64,000 nt of DNA from Mesorhizobium sp. L-2-11 (GCF_016756595.1 NZ_AP023257.1:5968001-6032000); one strand, 5' to 3'; numbered from the stretch's first letter, positions 37,101-47,041 are shown. The notes: a model not told the origin generated them from the sequence alone. Program-made: numbers and translations.

Positions 37101-38668
37101 CTGGCGATCTCCGGTGCGTTGAAGGTGGCGGTGTATTCGTCCGATTCGAAGCTCGCTCGGTCCTCGACGCGGAACTTGAAGGTTTGTGCAGCGTGCCGAA
37201 CCTCACCCGCTGGCTGGCGCACGAAGACCTTCAGCATGTTCAGCCGGTCGGGTTCGACCGCGATGGCGAACAAGCGAGCTGCCGGCAGATCACTGCCGAC
37301 GACGCTCATTTCGGCTCCCTGCAAGCCCTGCATCGTGACGACGATCGTCCTTGGCTCGGGGATCATGTTAAGCAGCTTGACGGTGTAACCGTTGCGGATC
37401 GAGCCGTCGGACAGGGTCACGAATTGCGGATTGCGGTCGTGCAGGACGTTGATCTCGAGTCGGTCGCGCGTCAGCAGCGAATAGATCAAGGCAAGCCCGA
37501 CCGCCGTCCACGCGCCCATGTAGAAGAAGGTCCTCGGCCGGAAGATCTTGCGAATATGGAAATGCGCCAACCTGGCGGAGAATGTGCTGTCGGCCGTTCT
37601 GACGAGTGAAGGGTTCACGGGACCGGAGCCGCCTGCGGTCGCCACCGCCATGTTGGCGTTGTAGTCGGACAGCGTCGCATAGGAGATCAGCCCGCGCTCC
37701 TTGCCGAGCTTGTTCATGACGCCGTCGCAGGCATCAAGGCACAGCGCGCAAGTGATGCATTCGAGTTGTTGGCCGTCGCGAATGTCGATCCCCATCGGGC
37801 AGACTGCGACACAGGCATTGCAGTCGACGCAGTCACCGACCGGCTGCCCCGCAGCCTGGACCTTCTTGGCGTGCCGCGAACGAGGTTCGCCACGCCAGTC
37901 ATTGTAGGTCACAGTGAGCGAATTCTCGTCGAGCATGGCAGCCTGGATGCGCGGCCACGGGCACATGTAGGTGCAGACTTGCTCGCGCATCAGCCCGCCG
38001 AACGTGTAGGTGGTCGCCGTTAGCACCGCGATGGTGACGTAGGCGACCGAAGCGGCGGTGCCGTTGAATACGTCGCCGATCAGCGTCGGCGCATTGGCGA
38101 AATAGAGGATCCAGGCGCCGCCGGTAGCTGCCGCTATGACCAGCCAGATGGCGTGTTTCGACACACGCAGCACCAGTTTGCGCGCGGTCCAGCGGCCGGC
38201 GTCGAGCTTCATGCGAGCGTTGCGATCGCCTTCGATCGCCCGCTCCACGACTAGGAAAAGATCGACCCATACCGTCTGCGGGCAGGTATAGCCGCACCAG
38301 GCGCGGCCGACGGTGGACGTGATCAGGAAGAGGCCGATGCCGGCCATCATCAGAAGGCCGGCGACATAGTAGAATTCCTGCGGCCATATCTCGATGAAGA
38401 AGACGTAGAAACGGCGGTTGGCAAGATCGATCAGCACGGCCTGATCAGGAGCAAACGGACCTCGATCCCAGCGCAACCAGGGCATCAGATAATAGATGCC
38501 CAGCGTGATCGCCATCACCAGCCATTTGAAGCGGCGAAAGCTGCCCGAGGCGCGTTTAGGGAAGATTTTCTTGCGCGGAGCATAGAGCGGCTGTCGTGTC
38601 TTGGCGGAGTTGACCGCTTTTGCCTCGAGCCGCTCCATCTGCGTTTTATCCAGCACGTGCATTTCCAC
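37097..38668 (-). CDS. fixG: Polyferredoxin FixG/CcoG, cbb3 assembly
   Basis: The 523-residue membrane protein has several transmembrane helices in the first half, including WCGYTCPQTVW and CTYMCPWPRIQ. A cytoplasmic double [4Fe-4S] ferredoxin domain carries CVDCNACVAVCP and CITCALCLDAC. A C-terminal Ig-like domain follows. CcoG is thought to reduce copper for cbb3 maturation. The first codon is GTG; an ATG six bases downstream is an equally likely start. It heads fixGHIS, with an FNR-like box about 105 bases upstream. Confidence 0.94.
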   Translation of the reverse strand: MEMHVLDKTQMERLEAKAVNSAKTRQPLYAPRKKIFPKRASGSFRRFKWLVMAITLGIYYLMPWLRWDRGPFAPDQAVLIDLANRRFYVFFIEIWPQEFYYVAGLLMMAGIGLFLITSTVGRAWCGYTCPQTVWVDLFLVVERAIEGDRNARMKLDAGRWTARKLVLRVSKHAIWLVIAAATGGAWILYFANAPTLIGDVFNGTAASVAYVTIAVLTATTYTFGGLMREQVCTYMCPWPRIQAAMLDENSLTVTYNDWRGEPRSRHAKKVQAAGQPVGDCVDCNACVAVCPMGIDIRDGQQLECITCALCLDACDGVMNKLGKERGLISYATLSDYNANMAVATAGGSGPVNPSLVRTADSTFSARLAHFHIRKIFRPRTFFYMGAWTAVGLALIYSLLTRDRLEINVLHDRNPQFVTLSDGSIRNGYTVKLLNMIPEPRTIVVTMQGLQGAEMSVVGSDLPAARLFAIAVEPDRLNMLKVFVRQPAGEVRHAAQTFKFRVEDRASFESDEYTATFNAPEIAR

Positions 38669-38766
38669 TCGCGCGCGGCCTATGACATCGTTGTGCGACG
38701 GACTTGTCTGCTTCGACAGACGTCCGGTCTGCAGTGAGCCCGCTTCGCCGTGTGGGCCGCGCCGCC

Positions 38767-38780
38767 TTGCTGCAGGTCAA
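38767..38780 (-). promoter_or_regulatory. FNR/FixK-type box upstream of fixG
   Basis: TTGCTGCAGGTCAA matches the palindromic consensus TTGAT-N4-ATCAA in 8 of 10 fixed positions and keeps TTG-N8-CAA. It lies about 105 bases before fixG, the first gene of fixGHIS, in the usual activator distance range. FnrN, encoded nearby, is the obvious candidate. Support is sequence match plus position. Confidence 0.55.
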
Positions 38781-38802
38781 TCGCCGCATGCCGGAATGGT
38801 GT

Positions 38803-38828
38803 CGGGGCCCGACTCGTGCCGGGCCCCG
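38803..38828 (-). terminator. Strong hairpin after the fixNOQP operon
   Basis: CGGGGCCCG (38803-38811) and CGGGCCCCG (38820-38828) form a perfect 9-bp GC stem with an 8-nt loop, 38 bases beyond the fixP stop. No U tract follows, so it may be a stabilising hairpin or a weak terminator between fixNOQP and fixGHIS. Confidence 0.5.
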
Positions 38829-38865
38829 TCGCTTGGCGGGGAGGGCCGAGAATAGGCTTCCGTTC

Positions 38866-39729
38866 CTATTCTCCGCCGCCAAGCGAATGGACATAAACCG
38901 CAAGTTCCTTAACCTTGGTCTCGCCGAGACGCCCGATCCAGGCCGGCATGACACCGTGCTTCGGCGCGCGGACTTGGACGGCGATGGCTGTCTCGCCGGG
39001 TGCGTAGAGCCAGATCGCATCGGTCAGATTGGGCGCGCCGAGCTCTTTGTTGCCTTTCGCATTATCGCCATGACAGGCGACGCAGTTTTCCCCGAATACC
39101 TTGGCGCCGGGCTCGATAAGACTTGCATCCTGGACCTTGCCCGAGAGGCTGGCGACATAGGGGCCGACCTGTGCGATCTGTTCGGGCGTGATGATGTCAC
39201 CGAAGGGGGGCATTTCCGACTGCCGAGTATCTGGGTCGGATGCGAAACGGATGCCGTGCGCGATCGTTTGCTGGATCTGCTCGGTCGTGCCGCCCCACAG
39301 CCAGTCATCGTCGTTCAGGTTTGGAAAGCCCTTCGACCCTTGGGCGCCCGAGCCGTGGCATTGCACGCAATTGACCTTGAAGGTAGCTCCGCCGGCCGCT
39401 ACCGCGAATTCACGCAGCGCGTCGTCGGCTGCAATCTCGGATACGGTCTTCTGCTGGATGGCCGCGACATATTTGCCCTTGGCGGCTTCGGCAGCCGCCA
39501 GCTCAATCTTGACAGCGTTGCGGCTGGAATAGCCAAGCACACCCTTGGTCGCGGAAGACAGCATCGGCCAAGCCGGATACGCAATTGTATAAGCCACCGC
39601 CCAAGCGACGGTGATGTAGAAGGTTATCACCCACCATCGGGGCAATGGGTTGTTGAGTTCCCTTATCCCGTCCCATTCATGACCGGTCGTTGAGATGCCC
39701 GAGACTTCATCGATATGCTCGCTGCTCAT
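38866..39729 (-). CDS. fixP: cbb3 oxidase di-haem cytochrome c subunit FixP/CcoP
   Basis: This 287-residue subunit receives electrons from the cytochrome bc1 complex and passes them to the catalytic subunit. An N-terminal helix spans roughly residues 30-60. It has two c-type haem motifs, CVQCH and CVACH, each followed by a downstream Met ligand region, as in all di-haem CcoP proteins. The start lies 2 bases after fixQ. It is intact and of standard size. Confidence 0.95.
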   Translation of the reverse strand: MSSEHIDEVSGISTTGHEWDGIRELNNPLPRWWVITFYITVAWAVAYTIAYPAWPMLSSATKGVLGYSSRNAVKIELAAAEAAKGKYVAAIQQKTVSEIAADDALREFAVAAGGATFKVNCVQCHGSGAQGSKGFPNLNDDDWLWGGTTEQIQQTIAHGIRFASDPDTRQSEMPPFGDIITPEQIAQVGPYVASLSGKVQDASLIEPGAKVFGENCVACHGDNAKGNKELGAPNLTDAIWLYAPGETAIAVQVRAPKHGVMPAWIGRLGETKVKELAVYVHSLGGGE

Positions 39730-39731
39730 GA

Positions 39732-39881
39732 TCAGTCGTCCTTGAGTGGAATCTGGGCGGCTTGATCGGCCTGTGTTTTGCCGCCGGGACGCAAGGCAAA
39801 GGCAATGCAGCCGACGTAGAAGAGCGCCATGGCAAGCAGACCCCAGCTGTCCGCGAATTCCCGCATCAAATTATAGCTCAT
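39732..39881 (-). CDS. fixQ: cbb3 oxidase small subunit FixQ/CcoQ
   Basis: From the ATG at 39881 the product is 49 residues (MSYNLMREFADSWGLLAMALFYVGCIAFALRPGGKTQADQAAQIPLKDD). It has one membrane helix and the conserved RPGGK-type segment after it. CcoQ stabilises the complex. The longer in-frame upstream stretch has unrelated composition. It is placed between fixO (10 bases) and fixP (2 bases). Confidence 0.92.
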   Translation of the reverse strand: MSYNLMREFADSWGLLAMALFYVGCIAFALRPGGKTQADQAAQIPLKDD

Positions 39882-39891
39882 TGCGTCCCCC

Positions 39892-40623
39892 TCAGCGGTA
39901 GCCGGCTGCATCGTCATAGGTCTTGAAATCGACCAGTGTTCCCAGCATTTGCAGATAGGCGACGAGGGCATCCATCTCGGTCACCTGCTGCGGATTGCCG
40001 TCCAGATCACCGAGTTTGGCTTTCGGATAGCGTTTCTCGACGCCGGAGGCATCGGCATTCGGGTCGGCCTGGGCCATCAGATCGGCATTGGCGTGCGCGA
40101 TCATGTCATCGGAGTACGGGACGCCAACACGCGCGTTCGCAACCAGATGCGTCGAGAAGTCCTTCACCTCGATCGGAGCGTCCTTCAGGAACGCATAGCT
40201 CGGCATGATCGATTCCGGCACCACGGAACGTGGATCGGAAAGATGTGCGACGTGCCATGCGTTCGAATAGCGGTCACCGACCCGGGCGAGATCGGGCCCG
40301 GTGCGCTTCGATCCCCATTGGAAGGGATGATCGTACATCGACTCGGCGGCCAGGCTGTAGTGGCCGTAGCGCTCGACCTCGTCCCGGAAAGGCCTGATCA
40401 TCTGGCTGTGGCAGAGGTAGCAGCCCTCGCGCACATAGATGTTGCGTCCGGCGAGTTCCAGTGGCGAGTAGGGCCGCATGCCTTCGACTTTCTCGATCGT
40501 GTTGTCGAGATAGAAGAGCGGCGCAATCTCGACGATGCCGCCGACGGTCACCACAAGAAGAGAGCCAACGAGAAGAAGCGTGGCGTTCTTCTCGATGATC
40601 GCGTGTTTGTCCATCAAGCCCAT
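39892..40623 (-). CDS. fixO: cbb3 oxidase mono-haem cytochrome c subunit FixO/CcoO
   Basis: The 243-residue product, from the ATG at 40623, has one N-terminal membrane helix ([19 protein letters not shown]) and the single haem c site [11 protein letters not shown]. The [17 protein letters not shown] lead-in and a downstream Met ligand region are typical of CcoO. It shuttles electrons from FixP to FixN. It follows fixN by 11 bases in fixNOQP. Confidence 0.95.
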   Translation of the reverse strand: MGLMDKHAIIEKNATLLLVGSLLVVTVGGIVEIAPLFYLDNTIEKVEGMRPYSPLELAGRNIYVREGCYLCHSQMIRPFRDEVERYGHYSLAAESMYDHPFQWGSKRTGPDLARVGDRYSNAWHVAHLSDPRSVVPESIMPSYAFLKDAPIEVKDFSTHLVANARVGVPYSDDMIAHANADLMAQADPNADASGVEKRYPKAKLGDLDGNPQQVTEMDALVAYLQMLGTLVDFKTYDDAAGYR

Positions 40624-40634
40624 TGTCTGGCTCC

Positions 40635-42245
40635 CTATTCGGCAGGCCGGAGGGCGGGCTCGGAACCTGGCATTGGTTGCTCTTCGCGCTCGTGGCCAAG
40701 AATGGTCATGGTCACGTTCCAGGCCATGAGCAGGGCGCCGGTGAGGTACATCGCACCGCCGATGGCGCGCATGACGTAGAAGGGATGCATGGCGGCGACG
40801 GTTTCGGCGAAGGAGTAGACGAGGAAACCCTGCTCGTTGTATTCGCGCCACATCAGGCCCTGCATGATGCCGGAAACCCACATCACCGCGGCGTAGACGA
40901 CGATTCCGAGCGTCGCCAGCCAGAAGTGCCAGGTGACGAGCCGCAGCGAATAGAGACGTTCACGATTCCACAGTTTCGGCACCATGTAGTAGATTGCGCC
41001 GAACGAGATCATGCCAACCCAGCCGAGCGCGCCGGAATGGACATGGCCGATGGTCCAGTCCGTGTAGTGCGACAGCGAATTGACCGTCTTGATCGACATA
41101 ATCGGACCTTCGAAGGTCGACATGCCGTAGAAGGCGACTGCCATCACCATCATGCGGATGATCGGATCGGTGCGCAGCTTGTCCCAGGCGCCAGACAGCG
41201 TCATCAGGCCATTGATCATACCGCCCCATGACGGCATCCACAGCATGATCGAGAACGCCATGCCGAGCGTCTGCGCCCAGTCGGGTAAGGCGGTGTAATG
41301 CAGGTGGTGCGGGCCGGCCCAGATGTAGAGAAAGATGATCGCCCAGAAGTGGACGATCGACAGGCGGTAGGAATAGACCGGCCGGTTCGCCTGCTTGGGC
41401 ACGAAATAATACATCATGCCGAGGAACCCGGCGGTGAGGAAGAAACCGACGGCGTTGTGGCCATACCACCATTGCGTCAAGGCGTCCTGGACGCCGGAGA
41501 AGGCGGAGTAGCTCTTCGAGCCGAGGAAGGAGGCCGGCATCGACAGGTTGTTGATCACATGCAACATCGCGATGGTCACGATGAAGGACAGGTAGAACCA
41601 GTTGGCGACGTAGATATGCGGCTCCTTGCGCTTCAGGATCGTGCCGAGGAACAGGATGAGATAGGCGACCCAGACGATGGTAAGCCAGATGTCCACATAC
41701 CATTCGGGTTCCGCGTATTCGCGGCTCTCGGTGATGCCGAGCAGGTAGCCGGTCGCGGCCATGACGATGAACAGCTGGTAACCCCAGAACACAAACCAGG
41801 CCAGTTTGCCGCCAAACAGCCGGGCGCGGCACGTGCGCTGCACGACATAGAGAGACGTGCAAAGCAAAGCGTTGCCGCCGAAAGCAAAGACGACGCCGGA
41901 TGTGTGCAGCGGCCGCAGCCGGCCGAAATTGAACCAGGGTTGGATGTTGAGGTGAGGGTATGCCAGCTGCAGGGCAATGATCACACCGACGAGCATGCCG
42001 ACGACGCCCCAGAATACCGTTGCAATGGCTCCGTAGCGGATTGGGCCATCCATGTAGGCGGAGGTGTCGACCGGAGCCGCCGGCTTGAAATCTGTGTTGC
42101 GCAGCAGGATCGCGGTAAAGCCAGCCACGGCGACGAACAAAACCCCCATATGCTGGCGAAAAGGTCCTTCTACGCCGAAGCCGGCAGCCACCAGGGCCGC
42201 AAAAGCAAACAGGCTTAGAACGACGATCTCCGTGCCGAATTTCAT
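40635..42245 (-). CDS. fixN: cbb3 oxidase catalytic subunit FixN/CcoN
   Basis: This is the haem-copper oxidase subunit that reduces O2 to water with very high affinity, supporting respiration at nodule oxygen levels. The 536 residues (ATG at 42245) have 12 or more membrane helices. Typical His-bearing segments include [26 protein letters not shown], the CuB-type [13 protein letters not shown] and [10 protein letters not shown]. The upstream frame to 42284 is not needed. The operon is intact and begins at an FNR-like box. Confidence 0.96.
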   Translation of the reverse strand: MKFGTEIVVLSLFAFAALVAAGFGVEGPFRQHMGVLFVAVAGFTAILLRNTDFKPAAPVDTSAYMDGPIRYGAIATVFWGVVGMLVGVIIALQLAYPHLNIQPWFNFGRLRPLHTSGVVFAFGGNALLCTSLYVVQRTCRARLFGGKLAWFVFWGYQLFIVMAATGYLLGITESREYAEPEWYVDIWLTIVWVAYLILFLGTILKRKEPHIYVANWFYLSFIVTIAMLHVINNLSMPASFLGSKSYSAFSGVQDALTQWWYGHNAVGFFLTAGFLGMMYYFVPKQANRPVYSYRLSIVHFWAIIFLYIWAGPHHLHYTALPDWAQTLGMAFSIMLWMPSWGGMINGLMTLSGAWDKLRTDPIIRMMVMAVAFYGMSTFEGPIMSIKTVNSLSHYTDWTIGHVHSGALGWVGMISFGAIYYMVPKLWNRERLYSLRLVTWHFWLATLGIVVYAAVMWVSGIMQGLMWREYNEQGFLVYSFAETVAAMHPFYVMRAIGGAMYLTGALLMAWNVTMTILGHEREEQPMPGSEPALRPAE

Positions 42246-42324
42246 GACATGTCCCCGACCAGGATTCCAATGCGCGGACGCCAAATCCGCGGTGCATTAA
42301 TTCCGTAGTTGCCGCCTGCTCGCC

Positions 42325-42338
42325 CTGATCCATGTCAG
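42325..42338. promoter_or_regulatory. FNR/FixK-like box between fixN and the hemerythrin gene
   Basis: CTGATCCATGTCAG is palindromic and matches TTGAT-N4-ATCAA at 7 of 10 fixed positions. It lies about 80 bases before fixN and about 60 bases before the divergent hemerythrin start. One box may therefore serve both operons under low oxygen. Match quality is moderate, and binding by FnrN or FixK is inferred. Confidence 0.45.
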
Positions 42339-42395
42339 AGCCGCACGATTTTGCTTCGGGCAGCATCGAGTTCGGTGCAATCAGAAGGTGGCGAT

Positions 42396-42914
42396 TTGAA
42401 CAAGGAAACGCAGCACGGGCCAACCCGCTCATGGACAAGTGCGGCTTTCTCGCGCCAGGCCGGCACAGAGGCGATTCCGGGCGAGGTCATGAAGCTTGCC
42501 CATCGGGAAAAGCTGGAGCTCTGCTTCTCGCTGGAAAGCATTGCCGATGCACTGCCGAACGTCGACCGCCTCAAATGTCTTGGAACGGCCAAGAAGATCG
42601 TTCCGCTGCTCCGTGACATTCATGGGTTTGAGGAGAGGGTGATTTTCCCTGCGTATGAGGCGCACTTGACCCCGGCCGAGGCCAAACTTGCCTCTACCAG
42701 CCGGTTGCGCATCGAGCACCTTGAGGATCAATGCTTCGCTGGCGAGGTGGCCGAAACGCTCCTAGCGATCGGTCATGGTGATCCGATAGAGAGCGCGGAA
42801 GCTGTCGGATTCATGCTACGCGGCTTCTTCGAAGGCTTGCGGCGACACATCGCTTTCGAACGCGAGCATGTCCTGCCGCGGATCGTAATAAGCGACGAAG
42901 GCCCCGACGCTTAG
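42396..42914 (+). CDS. Hemerythrin-like (HHE domain) protein
   Basis: A TTG start at 42396 follows AGAAGGTGG by five bases. The 172-residue product has the helical HHE pattern: FSLESIADALPNVD, LLRDIHGFEERVIFPAYEAH, RIEHLEDQCF and LRRHIAFEREHVLP. These supply His and Glu ligands for a di-iron centre. Such proteins bind O2 or NO or relieve nitrosative stress. It is divergent from fixN and convergent with fnrN, ending 3 bases from fnrN's end. A low-oxygen role is inferred from this position. Confidence 0.82.
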   Translation: MNKETQHGPTRSWTSAAFSRQAGTEAIPGEVMKLAHREKLELCFSLESIADALPNVDRLKCLGTAKKIVPLLRDIHGFEERVIFPAYEAHLTPAEAKLASTSRLRIEHLEDQCFAGEVAETLLAIGHGDPIESAEAVGFMLRGFFEGLRRHIAFEREHVLPRIVISDEGPDA

Positions 42915-42917
42915 GTC

Positions 42918-43673
42918 TCATTCAAAGGCCGGTTGCCGCGCGCCTCGGCCGCCGCAGCGCTGCTCCAGCCGGCTCATGCTGTCGACCGTTACATGGCGTT
43001 TGTTCTCGATCCGGATCACGCCGTCAGCCCGCAATCGCGTAAGCTGGCGGCTCACGGTCTCGTTCGTCAGTCCAAGGAAATCAGAGATGTCGGCACGTGT
43101 CAGCGGCAGATCGAAGCATGCCGACCCAGCCGCCGGGTCGATACTGGAATCCATATTCCGGGCGATCATGAGGAGAAAGCTCGCCACCTTCTCCGGTGCG
43201 GTCTTGCGCCCGAGAGTCACCATCCATTCAAGTGCCTCGTCGAGTTCGTCCAGCGTCTGCTTGAGCAGGCGATGCTCGAGTCCCGGTGATTCCTTCATTA
43301 TCCGTTCAACGGCCGCCTTCGGAAACGAGCACAGCGAGACGGAGGTTGCCGCTTCCACATTGATCGTGCTTTTCACCTTGAAGGGCCGTCCCAGAAAATC
43401 CGGTGCGAACCGAAGACCGACAATCTGCTGGCGGCCGTCCGAAAGGCACTTCGTCAGCTTCACAACGCCTGAAAGCAAGTTTGAATAGCTGTCGACGGCC
43501 TCGGCGTCGGCGATCAGTTCGACCCCCGGCTCGAGCTTGTGCCGCGACGAAGTTTTGGCGAGCCCAACCAAATGGTTTGGATCGAGCGCAGCGCAGACGC
43601 CGCGAAGTCGTGCTGCGCAAGACAGGCAAAGAACGGGAATGCCGGAACTGTGAATGTCTTGCCGTACTGTCAT
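42918..43673 (-). CDS. fnrN: FNR-type oxygen-responsive transcription factor FnrN
   Basis: The 251-residue Crp/Fnr protein carries the N-terminal cysteines C16-x2-C19-x7-C27 and a central cysteine (C115). Together these can hold an O2-labile [4Fe-4S] cluster, so it senses oxygen itself, unlike FixK. A cyclic-nucleotide-like barrel follows, then the C-terminal HTH DISDFLGLTNETVSRQLTRL with the FNR-type E-x-x-S-R recognition helix. It likely activates fixNOQP, fixGHIS and hemN through TTGAT-N4-ATCAA boxes. The gene is divergent from hemN. Confidence 0.9.
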   Translation of the reverse strand: MTVRQDIHSSGIPVLCLSCAARLRGVCAALDPNHLVGLAKTSSRHKLEPGVELIADAEAVDSYSNLLSGVVKLTKCLSDGRQQIVGLRFAPDFLGRPFKVKSTINVEAATSVSLCSFPKAAVERIMKESPGLEHRLLKQTLDELDEALEWMVTLGRKTAPEKVASFLLMIARNMDSSIDPAAGSACFDLPLTRADISDFLGLTNETVSRQLTRLRADGVIRIENKRHVTVDSMSRLEQRCGGRGARQPAFE

Positions 43674-43758
43674 TACGCTCGCGCTACCGATCCCAAGTTT
43701 CGACAGGATAGCAAGCGATGGCAGAGAAATCCTTGCGGCAGTTTGTCCGTGCTGGAGG

Positions 43759-43772
43759 CTGACCGAAATCAG
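43759..43772. promoter_or_regulatory. FNR-like box between fnrN and hemN
   Basis: CTGACCGAAATCAG is palindromic at its arms (CTGA...TCAG) and matches the FNR consensus at 7 of 10 fixed positions. It lies 59 bases before the hemN start and about 86 bases before fnrN, in the shared divergent promoter. It could give low-oxygen activation of hemN and fnrN autoregulation. Confidence 0.45.
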
Positions 43773-43830
43773 GGCATTGGCTCTTCGACGCGTCCAGACT
43801 TCCGGCGAGGCAAAAACGGCGGACCACCAA

Positions 43831-45180
43831 ATGAGACCGGAATTAGCTGCCAGGCTTGGCGAGAACGTCCCGCGTTATACCAGTTACCCGACCGCGCCGC
43901 ATTTCCATCCTGGCGTCGACGCTGATGTCTATCGAAGCTGGTTGAAGGCGCTCGAAAGCGGTGACGAGGTCTCGCTCTACCTGCACATCCCTTATTGCGA
44001 CCGGCTGTGCTGGTTCTGTGCGTGCCATACAAAGCAGACCCGCCGCTACGAGCCGGTGGCTTCGTATCTCCGCTCGCTTCACGCGGAGATCGCGACTGTC
44101 GCCGGTCTTGTCGGCGGCAAGGCCCATGTCCGCGCCGTGCATTTCGGCGGCGGCTCGCCGACCATGCTGAAGCCCGAGGATATGATAGCCTTGGGAACTG
44201 TCCTGCGGGATAGCTTCGATTTTCTTGCCGATGCGAAGATCAGCGTCGAAATCGAACCCAACGACATGGACGAAGCCCGCCTTGATACACTTGCCGAGAT
44301 CGGCATGGCGCGGGCGAGCCTCGGCGTTCAGGATTTCGATCCGAAGGTGCAGAAGGCGATCAATCGCGAGCAGAGCTTTTTGCAGACCAAGGCGGTTGTA
44401 GACGGCATTCGCTCTCGCGGCGTAGGGTCCGTGAACCTCGATTTGCTTTACGGCCTGCCGCATCAGACCAGGGAGAGCGTCTGTTCCACCGTGGCGCAGG
44501 CGCTGACTCTGGAGCCGGACCGGATGGCGCTGTTCGGCTACGCGCATGTGCCCTGGTTCAAGAAGCATCAGACTATGATCGACGAGGCATGGTTGCCGGG
44601 TCCGGCCGAACGGTTCGCTCAGTGGCAAATTGCCGCCCGTCTGATCATGGGCGCCGGATACGAGGCGATTGGAATAGACCATTTCGCCAGGCCGGATGAT
44701 GCGCTTGCAGTCTCGGCTCGCGCGGGAACAATCCGCCGCAATTTCCAGGGCTACACCGAGGATCGCTGCGAAACACTGATCGGGCTCGGGCCGTCATCGA
44801 TCAGCCGGTTTCGACAGGGCTATTCGCAGAACATGCCGTCGACAGCCGAATATGGACGCATGGTCGAGGGGGGACATCTGGCCACGGTCCGCGGCATCGC
44901 GTTTTCCGAAGATGACCGTGTTCGCGGCTGGATCATCGAGCGCTTGATGTGCGATTTCGGCTTTTCAGCAGCCGATCTGGTGGAACGCTTCGGGGAAGCC
45001 GGACAAAAGCTTCTTTTCCAAGCAAGCTCCATCGCCATTGGCGACCCTGCTCGACCGCTTGAACTCCAAGGTGACAGTTACGTCGTATCGGCGGAAAGTC
45101 GTCCCTTTGTAAGGAGCATTGCAGCGAAGTTCGACAAATATTTCGAAAGTGGAACGGCCAGGCACTCAGTGGCAGTCTGA
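43831..45180 (+). CDS. hemN: Oxygen-independent coproporphyrinogen III oxidase HemN
   Basis: HemN is a radical SAM enzyme converting coproporphyrinogen III to protoporphyrinogen IX without O2, supplying haem for microaerobic cytochromes. The 449 residues (ATG at 43831) include the motif C56-x3-C60-x2-C63-x-C65 in YCDRLCWFCACHTK. The HFGGGSPT glycine motif and the C-terminal HemN domain follow. It sits opposite fnrN and supports cbb3 haem demand. The upstream frame to 43654 is not part of the gene. Confidence 0.93.
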   Translation: MRPELAARLGENVPRYTSYPTAPHFHPGVDADVYRSWLKALESGDEVSLYLHIPYCDRLCWFCACHTKQTRRYEPVASYLRSLHAEIATVAGLVGGKAHVRAVHFGGGSPTMLKPEDMIALGTVLRDSFDFLADAKISVEIEPNDMDEARLDTLAEIGMARASLGVQDFDPKVQKAINREQSFLQTKAVVDGIRSRGVGSVNLDLLYGLPHQTRESVCSTVAQALTLEPDRMALFGYAHVPWFKKHQTMIDEAWLPGPAERFAQWQIAARLIMGAGYEAIGIDHFARPDDALAVSARAGTIRRNFQGYTEDRCETLIGLGPSSISRFRQGYSQNMPSTAEYGRMVEGGHLATVRGIAFSEDDRVRGWIIERLMCDFGFSAADLVERFGEAGQKLLFQASSIAIGDPARPLELQGDSYVVSAESRPFVRSIAAKFDKYFESGTARHSVAV

Positions 45181-45442
45181 GTGCCACAGACGAACGTCAC
45201 CGTCTTCAGTCGATCGCGAACCTCCTCAAAATCGCCGAAACCAGCAGCTAACAATTCGATAGTGCATATGACGCCACTTTACGATGCTGTGACGACGCGG
45301 GTATTTCCCAAAGGGGGTCGCATGGCAGAGGGCTGGGACCCGCCGGAACCCTGCAGGCAGGGCTCCACTTCGTATCCGCCCAAGCAGGTTGGATTGTTCG
45401 GCCTGAACCGCCCCGGGTTTTCCGGAGGCCGTTTCGTTTGAG

Positions 45443-46348
45443 TCACGCGGCCATGGCTGGTTCTTCCAGCATGGCATAGTAGCGTTCCTCGGCTTCGGCC
45501 GGCGGGATGTTGCCGATGGGCTCCAGCAGCCGGCGATTGTTGAACCAGTCGACCCATTCCAACGTCGCGAACTCGACGGCCTCGAACGAGCGCCATGGTC
45601 CGCGTCGATGGATCACCTCGGCCTTGTAGAGGCCGTTGATCGTTTCGGCGAGAGCATTGTCGTAGCTATCGCCGACACTGCCCACCGAAGGCTCGACGCC
45701 GGCCTCCGCCAAGCGCTCAGTGTATCGAATGCTGACGTACTGGCTGCCTCTATCGCTGTGATGGATGAGCCCGCCTCCCTGCACGGGCCGCCGATCATGG
45801 AGAGCCTGTTCCAGAGCGTCCAGAACGAAGCTGGCATGCGCCGTCCGGCTCACCCGCCAGCCGACGATCCGGCGAGCATAGGTGTCGATGACAAAGGCGA
45901 CATAGACGAAGCCCGTCCAGGTCGCGACGTAGGTGAAGTCGGAGACCCACAGCATGTTCGGCGCCGGGGCATGGAACTGGCGATTGACGTGATCGAGAGG
46001 GCATGGTGCCGCCTTGTCGCTCACCGTGGTGCGGATCGGCTTGCCGCGGATGATGCCTTCGAGGCCCATGGCCTTCATCAGGCGGGCAACCGTGCAGCGG
46101 GCGACATCGAAGCCCTCGCGCTGCAACTGCCGCCAGACCTTGCGAACGCCGTAGACGCGGAAGTTCGCCTCGAACACGCGTCGGACCTCATCCTTCAAAG
46201 CCTCATCCCGCTTCGCCCGAGCCGACAGCCGGGAGGGATCGATGCGCTTGGCGACATGGTCGTGGTAGGTCGACGGGGCGATCGGCAGCACCTTGCAGAT
46301 CGGCTCGACCCCATGCGCCTCGCGGTGATCGTCAATGAATGCGATCAT
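45443..46348 (-). CDS. IS3-family transposase OrfB (DDE integrase core)
   Basis: From the ATG at 46348 (overlapping the orfA stop as ATGA) the 301-residue product has an HTH-like lead ([23 protein letters not shown]) and an rve-type core. The core shows [20 protein letters not shown] with its Asp, [11 protein letters not shown] with the second Asp, and [16 protein letters not shown] with the Glu. It may be made alone or fused to OrfA by frameshifting. No disruption is seen. Confidence 0.93.
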   Translation of the reverse strand: MIAFIDDHREAHGVEPICKVLPIAPSTYHDHVAKRIDPSRLSARAKRDEALKDEVRRVFEANFRVYGVRKVWRQLQREGFDVARCTVARLMKAMGLEGIIRGKPIRTTVSDKAAPCPLDHVNRQFHAPAPNMLWVSDFTYVATWTGFVYVAFVIDTYARRIVGWRVSRTAHASFVLDALEQALHDRRPVQGGGLIHHSDRGSQYVSIRYTERLAEAGVEPSVGSVGDSYDNALAETINGLYKAEVIHRRGPWRSFEAVEFATLEWVDWFNNRRLLEPIGNIPPAEAEERYYAMLEEPAMAA

Positions 46349-46674
46349 GGCTTGAACCGGCGGTCGAGCTCCGCCTGGGCAAAATACGCGGAAGCCTTGC
46401 GAAGGATCTCGTTGGCCTGGCGAAGCTCGCGGTTCTCGCGTTCCAAAGCCTTGAGTTTCGTCGCCACATCCGTAGGCACACCGGCTCGCACGCCACTGTC
46501 GCGCTCGGCCTTCTTCACCCACTCATGCAGCGTCTGCGCCGTGCAGCCGATCTTGGCGGCGATCGACGACACCGCCGCCCACCGCGAGGCATGCTCGCCT
46601 TCGTGATCCAGAACCAGCCGCACCGCACGGGCTCGGACCTCGGGAGAGAACTTGTTGGTCGTCTTGCTTGTCAT
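46345..46674 (-). CDS. IS3-family OrfA (HTH protein)
   Basis: The 109-residue product has an N-terminal HTH ([36 protein letters not shown]) and a C-terminal leucine-zipper-like segment ([25 protein letters not shown]). This arrangement is typical of OrfA proteins that bind the ends and dimerise. Its stop overlaps the OrfB start. Confidence 0.92.
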   Translation of the reverse strand: MTSKTTNKFSPEVRARAVRLVLDHEGEHASRWAAVSSIAAKIGCTAQTLHEWVKKAERDSGVRAGVPTDVATKLKALERENRELRQANEILRKASAYFAQAELDRRFKP

Positions 46675-46727
46675 GGCTCCACCTTCTCAGGAGTTGGAGC
46701 CTCCGATCAACCCGGCGCGGTTCAGCC

Positions 46728-47041
46728 CAGTCTTTCACTGAATGTCAGCGACGCACCCCATTGCGGCTTCCGCTACTCAGCGCTGCGGCTCTTGAATGCC
46801 CCTTTGAGATGAGCTCATTCTGAGTAACAACCGCACGGCGTTCCCACGGGTCTGAAACCATGCATCAGTGCGGCTAGCACGCCCTGCGCCTGTTCGCGGT
46901 TTCCGGGCCGCCCAGGCACTTACTTGACCTCCAGCTGCTCGAAGTTCGCGCATAGGCCTTACATGACGGATCGGTAGGCCGCGACCGCCGGGAAATTAGG
47001 CACCCGGGCGGCTGCGCCAATTGACCAACTTTATGCTTCGA
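46728..47041. other. Intergenic stretch between IS3 and the trb block
   Basis: These 314 bases contain no gene I can support. Short frames from the IS shadow run in from the left. No clear hairpin follows the DUF2274 stop. Confidence 0.5.

Larger units (their letters stand above)
45404..46724 (-). mobile_element. IS3-family insertion sequence
   Basis: A 1321-bp element has inverted ends: TGAACCGCCCCGGGTTTTCC at 45404 and TGAACCGCGCCGGGTTGATC inverted at 46724. It is flanked by GCC on both sides (45401-45403 and 46725-46727), a 3-bp target duplication. It contains overlapping orfA and orfB frames. It lies between hemN and the trb block. Confidence 0.93.

Noticed and set aside
40960-42438. 492-codon minus-strand ORF in the fixN region
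   Set aside because: It overlaps fixN in another frame and shows no membrane or oxidase motifs.
45181-45441. 86-codon plus-strand ORF after hemN
   Set aside because: It runs into the IS3 end, has no domain or ribosome site, and without the IS it stops after three more codons.
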